This document shows positions 24,909 to 33,105 of a stretch of 64,000 nucleotides of DNA, in pieces. The notes below the pieces were generated by a model. That model searched no databases and was not told the origin of the DNA. It was given only the letters and a program-made list of their open reading frames with translations. Source of the stretch: JANQJA01 sp965267485 (GTDB taxonomy: Bacteria > Pseudomonadota > Gammaproteobacteria > Pseudomonadales > Azotimanducaceae). The stretch is from the NCBI GenBank assembly GCA_965267485.1, contig OZ254080.1:248001-312000 (forward strand). Reading direction: 5' to 3'. The translations under genes were made by a program, and so were the position numbers. The stretch's first letter is position 1; each line of letters starts with the position of its first letter.

Positions 24909-26306
24909 CTAAATTCCGCGCTCGCCGGGTTGCGCGACGTGCGCATCGATACCCAGTTCGTTCAGCTTCCCTGCGAGTGCATCCAGCGCTCGCTCTTCGC
25001 CATGCACCAGCAGCACACGTGGATCGCCTTCGATCTGTTGCAGCCACCTGACGAGTTCCCTTTGTCCTGCGTGTGCAGAGAAGCCGCCGATGGTTTCGAT
25101 GCGCGCCTTGACGGCATAGGTCTCGCGGTAAAGGCGGATCGTGTCGACCCCGTCGACCAGCAGCCGGCCCAGCGTGCCGCGCGCCTGGAATCCCATGAAC
25201 ACCATCGTGTTGCGCTCATTCCAGATGCGATGCTTGATGTGATGTCTGACCCGGCCCCCGGTGCACATGCCGCTCCCGGCGATGATGATCGCACCCGACT
25301 TGATCCGGTTGATTGCCATTGAATCCTCTGTCGACTCGCAGAGACTGAGATTGGGCAGAAATTCCTCGAGTGTCGATTTGCCCCGGAGCATGAGCCGATC
25401 AATGTCTTCATCCGCGAGCAGTTCCAGCCATTTGTCGTAGACCCCGGTGACGGCAATTGCCATGGGGCTGTCCAGAAAGATGTGCCAGTTGTCGAGTTCA
25501 CCCCGGTGATACATGAGCCCGAGGTGGAACAGGATCTCCTGCGTGCGACCGACGGCAAATGCCGGGATAATCACGTTGCCCCGCCGTGCCCAGGTCTCCT
25601 GCAGGATGGTGGTGAGTTCCTCAATGCTTTGCTCGATATCACGGTGGTTGCGGTCGCCGTAGGTCGACTCCATCATGACGACATCAGCAGGGCCCGGGTT
25701 CTCGGGGTCGTTCATCAGAACCGCGTCGATGCCGCCCAGGTCTCCGGAGTAGACGAGGCACTTTGCGCTTCCCGCATCATCGATGTCGAGTCGAACGATC
25801 GAGCTGCCAAGAATGTGGCCGGCGTCGAAAAAGCGGACTGTCAGGCCAGGGCCCGCGTCGAAGGGTTCGTGATAGTCGTGGCAGACACAGGCATCGATCA
25901 CGGCATCGACATCCTCCCGCGTATAGGCAGCGTCGAGCAGTTTGCGTCCGGCCCGCCGGCGCCGAAGGTTTTCGTGTTCGAGATCGCGGGAGTAAAGACC
26001 GAACGAATCCCGTAGCAGAATGGCAAGCAGATCGCGTGTGGCCGGCGTGCAGTAGATGGCGCCGGTAAACCCGCCGTGGATCAGCTTCGGCAGTAGTCCG
26101 GAGTGGTCGAGATGCGCATGCGAGAGAATGACGGCATCAATCTCTGCGGGCCGGAACGCGAAGCGCTCCTTCTTGTATCGGTCGATATCATCGCCGCCCT
26201 GGTGCATGCCGCAATCGAGCAGTATGCGCCAGTCTTCGGACTCGAGCAGGTGGCAGGAGCCCGTCACTTCCATGACGCCCCCGAGATGTGTGAGTCGCGT
26301 ACTCAT
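24909..26306 (-). CDS. Metallo-beta-lactamase RNA-specificity (beta-CASP) protein
   Basis: A 465-residue MBL-fold protein of the beta-CASP group, related to CPSF73-like RNA nucleases. The metal motif is HAHLDHSG (about 60-67), preceded by LLDCGMHQGG. Further ligands are in YSGDLGG and FSAHAGQRELVRW. The beta-CASP insert and the C-terminal RMMBL domain, with the segment PRVLLVHGEERALDALAGKL, are present. ATG 26306 overlaps the Na/Pi symporter stop by four bases (TCAT at 26303-26306), so they are translationally coupled. Likely an RNase; the target is unknown. Confidence 0.9.
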   Translation of the reverse strand: MSTRLTHLGGVMEVTGSCHLLESEDWRILLDCGMHQGGDDIDRYKKERFAFRPAEIDAVILSHAHLDHSGLLPKLIHGGFTGAIYCTPATRDLLAILLRDSFGLYSRDLEHENLRRRRAGRKLLDAAYTREDVDAVIDACVCHDYHEPFDAGPGLTVRFFDAGHILGSSIVRLDIDDAGSAKCLVYSGDLGGIDAVLMNDPENPGPADVVMMESTYGDRNHRDIEQSIEELTTILQETWARRGNVIIPAFAVGRTQEILFHLGLMYHRGELDNWHIFLDSPMAIAVTGVYDKWLELLADEDIDRLMLRGKSTLEEFLPNLSLCESTEDSMAINRIKSGAIIIAGSGMCTGGRVRHHIKHRIWNERNTMVFMGFQARGTLGRLLVDGVDTIRLYRETYAVKARIETIGGFSAHAGQRELVRWLQQIEGDPRVLLVHGEERALDALAGKLNELGIDAHVAQPGERGI

Positions 26307-27898
26307 GGCGCGGCGGCTGCCAGGTTGCAGTCGAAGAGGTGCGTCGAAATCTCTGCGATGTGATGACTGACGCGCTGCAGCCAACGGATGGCCTCGAGGC
26401 GTGTGGTGCCGGTCGGCACATCGACAGTACCGATACCCATGGAGAGGATCACTTCTGCTCGTTCTGCTTTCACGTCGCCATCCAACACCTTTGACGTTTC
26501 GTTGGCAACCTCCTTCGCTTTCGGCCAGTCACCCGCGAGCATGGCATCAGCGACCCGCTCGGTTGTCGCGCGCAGGGCCTCGCAGTGTGCGGTGAGCGCC
26601 TCTGCTTCACGCGCCGCCGCAGCGCGATAACTTTCTTCGGCGAGGCGTTCGTGCAGCCGCTGCATGTGATCGAGGCTGTGGATCAGTGCCAGCAGCTTGC
26701 GCCAGTCAGCGCCCTCGTCGTTCGCGAGATGAATCTCGTCGACGTAAACGTAGGCGTGCTGGAGCGTACGCCGAAGGTCTGCGAGGTTGGTGAGCTCATG
26801 CTCGTCATCGGCAGAGACCAGTCGCCGTACGTGCCCGAGTAGTTCGATGAATACATCCTGTACCACCCGCTGGGTCGTCGCGATCGCAAGTGCGGGCTCT
26901 TCCAGCAGCGCGGTATCGAGGCGCTTGATCATGGAGCTCGAGGGGTCCGGGATCATTCTCTCGATCAGTCGGGCGAAGGGGCCGGCAAAGGGCAGTACCA
27001 CCAGCACGCTGAGCGCATTGAACATCGAATGGAACCCGACCAGCGCAATCTCGGGATCACTGTCGACACCGCCCGGCACGAGAAAGGCCCAGAGGGCAAC
27101 GTAGGGCGTGATCAGTGCGAGTGCGCCGACGGCAGTGAAGACGTTGAAGACAACATGAGACAGCCCGGTGCGTCTGGCGCTGGCAGAGCCGGCAAGCGAG
27201 GCGATCAGCCCGGTGAACGACGTGCCGACGTCCATGCCGATGACGAGCGCGGCCGCCTGCTGGAAGTCGAGGAGACCGGCAAAGAGTGCGGTGAGGGTGG
27301 CCGCGACGCCGGCGCTCGATGACTGTGTGATGAGCGTCAGGATCAGGCCCACGAGTACCAGCAGGAGCCGGTCGAGCAGCGTATCGCCGGGCAGCGCGGC
27401 GAAGCTGATCGTTTGCTCGAGGCCGCCCATGCCTTCCTGCATCAGTTCGATGCCGAGGAAGATCAGTCCGAAGCCGGCGAGCGCCATCCCCCAGTCTGCC
27501 CACCCCTTTCTGCCAAGGAGCTTTACGACCGCGCCGATGAAGATGAGAGGCAAGGCGGCACTGCCGAGGTTCAGCTTGAAGCCGATAATCGCGACGATCC
27601 AGCCGGTGATGGTCGTACCGAGATTGGCGCCGAAAATGATGCCAAGCGCTGCGGGAAAGGTCATGAGCTCGGCGCCGACGAAGCCGATGGCAGCGACCGT
27701 GGTCGCGCTCGAAGACTGGAGAAATGCGGTTGCCAGGGTGCCGGTCATCGCCCCGGTCGCCGGCGTTCGGGTAAAGCGCAGCAACAGTACGCGCAAACGA
27801 TCACCGGCAATCGTTCGGAGCGCGCCGGTCATCGTCAGCATCCCCATGAGGAACAGGCCGAGGCCGCCGACGACGCTGAATAACGATTCGTGTGAGAT
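26303..27898 (-). CDS. Na+/phosphate symporter family protein with PhoU-like tail, possible ATC start
   Basis: A NptA/PNaS-type symporter. The twin QSSS motifs of the family are visible in AFLQSSSATTVAAIGF and LITQSSSAGVAATLTA, each opening an inverted repeat of helices. The C-terminal 200 residues are a soluble PhoU-like helical domain. It imports or exports phosphate with Na+. Start: an in-frame TTG at 27967 would leave five bases to the divergent start at 27973. Instead GGGGGAAGG followed four bases later by ATC (27898) begins a natural family N-terminus (SHESLFSVVGGLGLFL). ATC is therefore used as a working start, giving 531 residues. It is coupled to the downstream RNase-like gene by a 4-base overlap. 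Confidence 0.85.
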   Translation of the reverse strand: MSHESLFSVVGGLGLFLMGMLTMTGALRTIAGDRLRVLLLRFTRTPATGAMTGTLATAFLQSSSATTVAAIGFVGAELMTFPAALGIIFGANLGTTITGWIVAIIGFKLNLGSAALPLIFIGAVVKLLGRKGWADWGMALAGFGLIFLGIELMQEGMGGLEQTISFAALPGDTLLDRLLLVLVGLILTLITQSSSAGVAATLTALFAGLLDFQQAAALVIGMDVGTSFTGLIASLAGSASARRTGLSHVVFNVFTAVGALALITPYVALWAFLVPGGVDSDPEIALVGFHSMFNALSVLVVLPFAGPFARLIERMIPDPSSSMIKRLDTALLEEPALAIATTQRVVQDVFIELLGHVRRLVSADDEHELTNLADLRRTLQHAYVYVDEIHLANDEGADWRKLLALIHSLDHMQRLHERLAEESYRAAAAREAEALTAHCEALRATTERVADAMLAGDWPKAKEVANETSKVLDGDVKAERAEVILSMGIGTVDVPTGTTRLEAIRWLQRVSHHIAEISTHLFDCNLAAAAP

Positions 27899-27972
27899 GC
27901 CGCCTTCCCCCGATGGATGACGATCGGCAACTATAGCGCAACGGTAGAAATGACGCGGTATAGTCAACGCCT

Positions 27973-29424
27973 ATGGAACACCAGCGTGACCGGCTTGCAG
28001 CGGCGATCGACATCCGTACGTGGCTCGCGGCCGATGCAGCGGCCAATGCGGGTCGCGCGAACGGCGCTGCGCGTCGGCTTGAGCGTGACCGATTGATCGG
28101 CAGATCCATCGCCGCCGGGACGACGCACGACCGGATACTCGCCTGGTGGCACGCCGTGGATCGCCAGTCAGTAGAGGCAGATCTTGTCGGCGAGCGGGTC
28201 GCAGCATTCGTGTCCATCGGCGCGGGATTGCTCCTGCTCGCCGGCATCGCCACGGGCCTTGCCATTGCAGGCGCCGCGTTTGCGTATCGGGGTGATCAGC
28301 CGGTCAACCTGTTCGCGCTCCTTGGCGTGCTCGTCGGCATTCCATTGGTCATGCTGCTGTTTCAGCTCGTCTTCCTGAAAGGTGGCGCGCCATTGCCGCG
28401 CGCCATCAGTGATGCGCTCGCGGTGCTGAGTCCATCACGCTGGGTCGGAGCCTGGCTCGAACGTCGCTTCCAGCCGGGTCTCTTTGCGTCGATCACGGCA
28501 GGGCGAGTGGCTGGACGATTCGCGCGGTGGCAGCTCATCGCGTTTGGACAGTGGTTTGCGGTCGGCTTCTTCATCGGCGTGCTCGTGCTCTCCGGCCTGC
28601 TCGTTGTGTTCACGGATCTTGCGTTTGGCTGGAGCACCACGCTTGAGCTGACGAGCCAGACGGTGCACGACGTTTTCAGTGTGATCTCGTGGCCCTGGGC
28701 CATCGTCTTGCCCGTCGCCGTGCCGGATATTGTGCTGGTGGAAGCATCGCGCTGGTATCGGCTCGAGGATTCGGGCGTGGCCGCATCGCGCGCGGCAGCG
28801 TTGGGTCGCTGGTGGCCCTTCGTCATGATGACCGTGCTCGTGTACGGCCTATTGCCGAGGTTGCTGCTTGGATGGGTCGCGGCGCGCGCCGTCAGCCGGG
28901 CGACCGATCGCCTGCTCGAGGAAGGGCCCGAGATCACCGCGCTGCTCGACCGGCTCAGGGCGCCTGCCGTCGCGTTTGAGGGCCCCGCCAGTGAATCTGG
29001 CACGCCGAACGCAGGTCACAAGCCCCGTTTCGCCGCACTGGCGCTGGATCATGCGGACGCCGCGATTGTATGGAACAACGCCGTCGGCAACGAGCGTCTC
29101 GAATCGCTTTGGCCAGATGGCCCGCCGCCGGTGATTCACCTCTCCGAGTCGCAAGCCGGTGACGCGCGTGAACTTGCCCTGCAAGCGCTGGGGGCGCAGC
29201 CGCGCCGTGTCGTAGTGCTGACCAAGGGCTGGGAGCCACCGCTGCTGTCCTTTCTCGACCTTATGACGGATGTTCGGCATGCGGCCGGTCGCGACACCGT
29301 GTTGCTGGTCGTCCCGCTCGGTTCGAACGGCGCTATCGTCAATGCTGCCGATCGCGAAGTCTGGGCGAACGCGCTCGCGCGGCATCCCGATGCGGCAATG
29401 TATGTCGCGGACGCTTCGGCATGA
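27973..29424 (+). CDS. DUF2868 membrane protein
   Basis: A 483-residue protein of the DUF2868 family. Residues about 75-95, 108-128, 192-218, 235-260 and 285-305 are hydrophobic helices; the C-terminal third is soluble, with alternating strands (RRVVVLTKGWEPPLLSFLDLM, DTVLLVVPLGSNG). It has no known biochemical role but usually sits with the DUF3482 GTPase, as here, with a 4-base ATGA overlap (29421-29424). The pair probably forms a membrane-associated GTPase system. A TATAGT lies only eight bases before the ATG, so a very short leader or leaderless message is possible. Confidence 0.88.
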   Translation: MEHQRDRLAAAIDIRTWLAADAAANAGRANGAARRLERDRLIGRSIAAGTTHDRILAWWHAVDRQSVEADLVGERVAAFVSIGAGLLLLAGIATGLAIAGAAFAYRGDQPVNLFALLGVLVGIPLVMLLFQLVFLKGGAPLPRAISDALAVLSPSRWVGAWLERRFQPGLFASITAGRVAGRFARWQLIAFGQWFAVGFFIGVLVLSGLLVVFTDLAFGWSTTLELTSQTVHDVFSVISWPWAIVLPVAVPDIVLVEASRWYRLEDSGVAASRAAALGRWWPFVMMTVLVYGLLPRLLLGWVAARAVSRATDRLLEEGPEITALLDRLRAPAVAFEGPASESGTPNAGHKPRFAALALDHADAAIVWNNAVGNERLESLWPDGPPPVIHLSESQAGDARELALQALGAQPRRVVVLTKGWEPPLLSFLDLMTDVRHAAGRDTVLLVVPLGSNGAIVNAADREVWANALARHPDAAMYVADASA

Positions 29425-30848
29425 CAGACTCGTTGCCCCGCTTCGCCGTTGTTGGCCATCCGAACAAGGGCAAGAGTTCGATCGTTGCGACGCTCGCCGA
29501 GGATGATCGCGTGGCGATATCGCCCACGCCCGGAACGACGCGCGCGGCGAATCGGTATACCTTCCGGATTGATGGCCAACCCCTGTATGAATTGATCGAC
29601 ACACCGGGATTCCAGCGACCCGGTGAGTTACTCAACCTGCTCAGGAAGCAGGCCGGCTCGGCCAGCGATCGTGCCGCCGCCGTGGCCGCGTTTGTCGAAG
29701 CGCATCGAGGTGAAGACCGGTTCCATGACGAGTGCGAACTGCTTGCGCCGCTTGTCGAGGGCGCTGGCATCCTCTACGTCGTCGATGGCGCGAAACCCTA
29801 TGGCCCCGAGTACGAGGTCGAAATGGAGATCCTGCGCTGGACGGGGCGCCCGCGCATGGCGCTGATCAATCGGATCGGTGAGGGTGACTTCGAGGAGGAG
29901 TGGCGTCAGGCGCTCGACCAGTACTTCTCTATCGTTCGTGTTTTCGACGCGCTGTCCGCGGACTTTGACAAGCGTGTCTCGCTTCTGCGCGCATTCGCCG
30001 AGCTCGACGAGGCATGGCGCCCCTTGCTCGATCGCGCCGTTGAAGAACTCATGGCAGAGCGCGAACGTCGACGCCATCGCAGCGCCCGCGAAATTGCGAG
30101 CCTGATGCTGGATGCGCTGACCGCAACTGAACGAGAGAGTGTGGGGGCCGGGGCAGATACCGAGGGTTTGAAGTCCCGACTGCTCGAGCGTCTTCAGCAT
30201 CGAATCCGGCAGCGGGAAGGCGCGGCGGTCGAGCAGATCAAGGCGATCTACGGTCACGGATCGCTTGATGTCGGCAGCGACGGCGATGATGCTTCCGGAC
30301 TGCATGGCTCGGACATTTTCACCAGCGAAAACTGGGAAGTCTTCGGCCTTTCCCGTCACCAGCTTGCAATGACCGGTGCGGTGTCCGGCGCGGCTGCGGG
30401 TTCCGGTGTTGATCTCGCGCTCGGCGGCTCGTCGCTGTTTCTGGGTGCGGGCCTCGGCGCGCTGGTCGGCGGCGCCGGCGCCTGGTTTGGCAGCGGCGGT
30501 CTCGCGAAGGTAAAGACGGTTGCCGGGTCCCTGGGCGGGCGCATCGTTCAGGTCGGGCCGGTGACTGCAGCGAACTTCCCCTGGGTGGTGCTGGGCCGCG
30601 CCTGGCTGGGTTTCGGCCTCATTGCCGAACGCAACCACGCGCGGCGTGATGCCATCGCTCTCGCGGTCGCGAGTGAGACGCACCTGATGGGCGCCGTGCC
30701 TGATGACCTTCGACGCGACCTTGCCCGCTCGTTCCGCAAGATCTCTCGTGGTGATACCGGAGACGACATGTTCGAGGCGATGGTTGTACAGATCGAGCGT
30801 TTGCTGGCGCATCGCCCGGTCGAGGTCGTGGCGGCTGAACCACAATGA
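29421..30848 (+). CDS. DUF3482 GTPase, Era-like
   Basis: A 475-residue TRAFAC-class GTPase. G1 is GHPNKGKSSIV (about 12-22), a threonine-rich switch I is in TPGTTRA, G3 is DTPGFQ (about 60-65), and INRIGEGD is a plausible G4 variant. The C-terminal half (DUF3482) includes glycine-rich, membrane-seeking segments (GAVSGAAAGSGVDLALGG; LGALVGGAGAWFGSGG), suggesting bilayer association. It is overlapped by four bases on both sides, by DUF2868 and mtfA, so all three are translated together. Function unknown. Confidence 0.9.
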   Translation: MTDSLPRFAVVGHPNKGKSSIVATLAEDDRVAISPTPGTTRAANRYTFRIDGQPLYELIDTPGFQRPGELLNLLRKQAGSASDRAAAVAAFVEAHRGEDRFHDECELLAPLVEGAGILYVVDGAKPYGPEYEVEMEILRWTGRPRMALINRIGEGDFEEEWRQALDQYFSIVRVFDALSADFDKRVSLLRAFAELDEAWRPLLDRAVEELMAERERRRHRSAREIASLMLDALTATERESVGAGADTEGLKSRLLERLQHRIRQREGAAVEQIKAIYGHGSLDVGSDGDDASGLHGSDIFTSENWEVFGLSRHQLAMTGAVSGAAAGSGVDLALGGSSLFLGAGLGALVGGAGAWFGSGGLAKVKTVAGSLGGRIVQVGPVTAANFPWVVLGRAWLGFGLIAERNHARRDAIALAVASETHLMGAVPDDLRRDLARSFRKISRGDTGDDMFEAMVVQIERLLAHRPVEVVAAEPQ

Positions 30849-31663
30849 AGTGGCTGACCGACTGGCTCGAGCGTCGTCGTCGACGGCACCTCGAACGAAT
30901 CCTCATTCCCGCAGCAATCTGGGATGCAGTCGCTTCCCGCTGGCTCGCGCGCTATCACCTGTCGGCTGACGAGCTTGCCCGGCTGCGGGAGATGGCAAGC
31001 CTGTTCCTGGAAGAGAAATCCGTCTCGGCCGGGGGATCGGCACCATCGGGCCTGCCCACCGACGAACAGTGCGTCGTGATCGCGGCGCTGGCCTGCCTGC
31101 CCGTGCTCGAACTCGGTCTTGCCGGCTACGATGGCTGGTACGAGGTGATCCTCTATCCGGAAACCTTCATCGTTCATCATGAGGAAGTCGATGAGAGCGG
31201 TGTCGTGCACGAGCGGGAAGCAGAACTGGGCGGTGAGTCGTGGGGGCACGGGCCGGTCATCCTGTCCTGGAGTGACATCGAAAGCCGGGACGTCGAGGAA
31301 GGTTACAACGTCGTCTTCCACGAATTCGCGCACAAGCTGGACATGCTGAGCGGCGGCCCTAACGGCAGACCACCTTTGCATGAAGAGATGGACGCTGCCG
31401 AGTGGGCGCGGGTCTTTCAGGCGGCGTTTGATGAGCTTCGCGCCGACATCGATCGCGGCAGACCAACCTGGCTCGACCCCTACGGCGCCGAAAATGAGGG
31501 CGAGTTCTTTGCCGTCGTCAGCGAGGAGTTCTTCGAACTGCCGTTGGCGTTGCGCGACCACCAGCCTGCACTGTACGAGCAACTCCGCCGCTTCTATCGA
31601 CAAGACCCGGCGGCGCGCGTCAGCGGACGCAGGAGTCTCCCTAGCCTGCAGCCGCTTCCTTGA
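30845..31663 (+). CDS. mtfA: MtfA-type zinc-dependent peptidase
   Basis: A 272-residue M90 family peptidase. The zinc motif is HEFAHKLDML (HExxH), followed by NGRPPLHEEMDAAEWARVF and ENEGEFFAVVSEEFFELP, which supplies the third ligand. In E. coli MtfA is a cytoplasmic aminopeptidase that also binds the repressor Mlc and so tunes glucose uptake. It overlaps the GTPase gene by four bases and its 3' end overlaps the converging esterase gene by 23 bases. Whether Mlc exists here cannot be seen. Confidence 0.93.
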   Translation: MKWLTDWLERRRRRHLERILIPAAIWDAVASRWLARYHLSADELARLREMASLFLEEKSVSAGGSAPSGLPTDEQCVVIAALACLPVLELGLAGYDGWYEVILYPETFIVHHEEVDESGVVHEREAELGGESWGHGPVILSWSDIESRDVEEGYNVVFHEFAHKLDMLSGGPNGRPPLHEEMDAAEWARVFQAAFDELRADIDRGRPTWLDPYGAENEGEFFAVVSEEFFELPLALRDHQPALYEQLRRFYRQDPAARVSGRRSLPSLQPLP

Positions 31664-32708
31664 CGCTCCTGTTCGAGGCAATGAAGCCGGCAATACGGTC
31701 GAGCGCGTCCACCGCCTCCGGCAGATCAGGGCCGAATCCATGGAACACGTGCACGAGCTTCGGCCAGAGCTGCAGTGTGACGCTGGTACCGGCTTCCCGC
31801 GCTTTGTTCGCATAGCGCTGAATGTCGCCATACAGCAACTCATCGCGGCTCGCCTGAATGAGGATCGGAGGCAAGCCGTCGAGCCGGCCGTGAATTGGCG
31901 ACAGCATGGGATCGTTGGGGGCTGCACCGCTGCCGAATCGCTGCATGATCAGCAGCAGCGGACGTGGCATCTTCATCATGCGGCCGATCGACGGCCCGAG
32001 AAAGGGGTCGGTGTCGATATTGGTCTTCCACGTTTTGCTGCCGAAGGTGCCGTCGGTGGCGGGCGCGAGGCCAATCGCCGCGTTGGCGGGCCGAAGCCCC
32101 TGGTCCCTCGCCCAGGCGATCACCGCAAGCGTGAGGTTGCCGCCGGCGGAGTCGCCGGCGACGTAGAGGTCGGCGGGCGGCGTATCGCCGGCCGGCCCGT
32201 GCTCCAGTATCCAGGCGTAAGCCGTGCGGGCATCCTCATGACAGGCGACGATGCGGTGCTCCGGCAGCATGCGGTAGTCAATGGCGAGTACCGCAACGCC
32301 GGCACGCTTGGAGAGTTCAGCCGTGATGTAGCGGTGGGAGCGCGGGCTGCCGACGCGAAAGGCGCCGCCGTGAAGGTACAGCAGACGGCGATCGGGGTCG
32401 GCACCCGGGGCCAGCACCCACTCTGACGGGATGCCGTCGACATCGACCGGCCGGATCTCGGCATCGACCTCCTGGAAGAAGAGTTCTTCCATGCGCCGCC
32501 TTGCCTCGGCGGTCTTGGTCATGCTCTGTTCGTGAAAGGACGCCAGCCGGGCAACGGTGTCGTCATGCTGCGGCGAGATGTCTTCAGGCTTGATCAGCAG
32601 TTCATCCTGAGGCTCGTCGTAGCGAGCGTGATCCTCGCCAGCGTAGCGCCGGCCCATGACCCAGATCGCCACGATGGCGATGATGATCAGTGTCAGGATG
32701 GTATCCAT
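31641..32708 (-). CDS. Membrane-anchored alpha/beta hydrolase, HSL-type esterase
   Basis: A 355-residue alpha/beta hydrolase of the hormone-sensitive-lipase group. An N-terminal anchor helix (ILTLIIIAIVAIWVM) precedes the catalytic domain. The oxyanion motif is YLHGGAFRVG, the nucleophile serine is in GDSAGG, the acid is likely in the ASRDELLYGD segment, and the catalytic histidine is in VHVFHGF. It should hydrolyse short acyl esters; the anchor puts it at the inner membrane. It overlaps mtfA at the 3' ends. Upstream is the small acidic secreted protein, 62 bases away. Confidence 0.9.
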   Translation of the reverse strand: MDTILTLIIIAIVAIWVMGRRYAGEDHARYDEPQDELLIKPEDISPQHDDTVARLASFHEQSMTKTAEARRRMEELFFQEVDAEIRPVDVDGIPSEWVLAPGADPDRRLLYLHGGAFRVGSPRSHRYITAELSKRAGVAVLAIDYRMLPEHRIVACHEDARTAYAWILEHGPAGDTPPADLYVAGDSAGGNLTLAVIAWARDQGLRPANAAIGLAPATDGTFGSKTWKTNIDTDPFLGPSIGRMMKMPRPLLLIMQRFGSGAAPNDPMLSPIHGRLDGLPPILIQASRDELLYGDIQRYANKAREAGTSVTLQLWPKLVHVFHGFGPDLPEAVDALDRIAGFIASNRSVKEAAAG

Positions 32709-32770
32709 GTGCTGTCCCTGCCGTTACGTTGCAACCAGCGTATCACGGGCGCAGCAAGTGAACGCGCCGC

Positions 32771-33034
32771 TCAGGGTTCCTCTTCCTCGTCGCTGATGCT
32801 CTCGTCGCCGTCGTAGGCCTCGCGGAGCCGTTGTTTCGAGCGCGACAGAATGTCGTCGTCGACGGTTGTCTCCATCAGTTTATCCGGCATCGAATACGCC
32901 TCGCCGGTGACTTCCATTTCTTCCTTTCCTTCGGCGGCGTCCGCCGACTCATGCTCACTTTCACCATCTGGCTGGGCGAGAGCCTGGGCGCTACCGGTCA
33001 GCAACAGGAATGCGAGCGTCCACGCGCGCATCAT
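32771..33034 (-). CDS. Small acidic secreted protein, unknown function
   Basis: An 87-residue protein not recognised as a family. Residues 1-21 (MMRAWTLAFLLLTGSAQALA) are a signal peptide. The mature part is very acidic, with runs such as EHESADAAEGKEEMEV and a tail DEEEEP, and one short basic helix (SRSKQRLREAY). GGAGG lies five bases before the ATG at 33034; the next codon is also ATG. It lies 71 bases downstream of the ABC permease gene and 62 upstream of the esterase gene, all on the minus strand. Likely periplasmic and soluble. Confidence 0.72.
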   Translation of the reverse strand: MMRAWTLAFLLLTGSAQALAQPDGESEHESADAAEGKEEMEVTGEAYSMPDKLMETTVDDDILSRSKQRLREAYDGDESISDEEEEP

Positions 33035-33105
33035 GGGTACCTCCAAGAGATGTGATGTGCCCGGGTTACGGCACAAGGCGTCAGTCAGATTTGCGCGGGT
33101 TGTGT

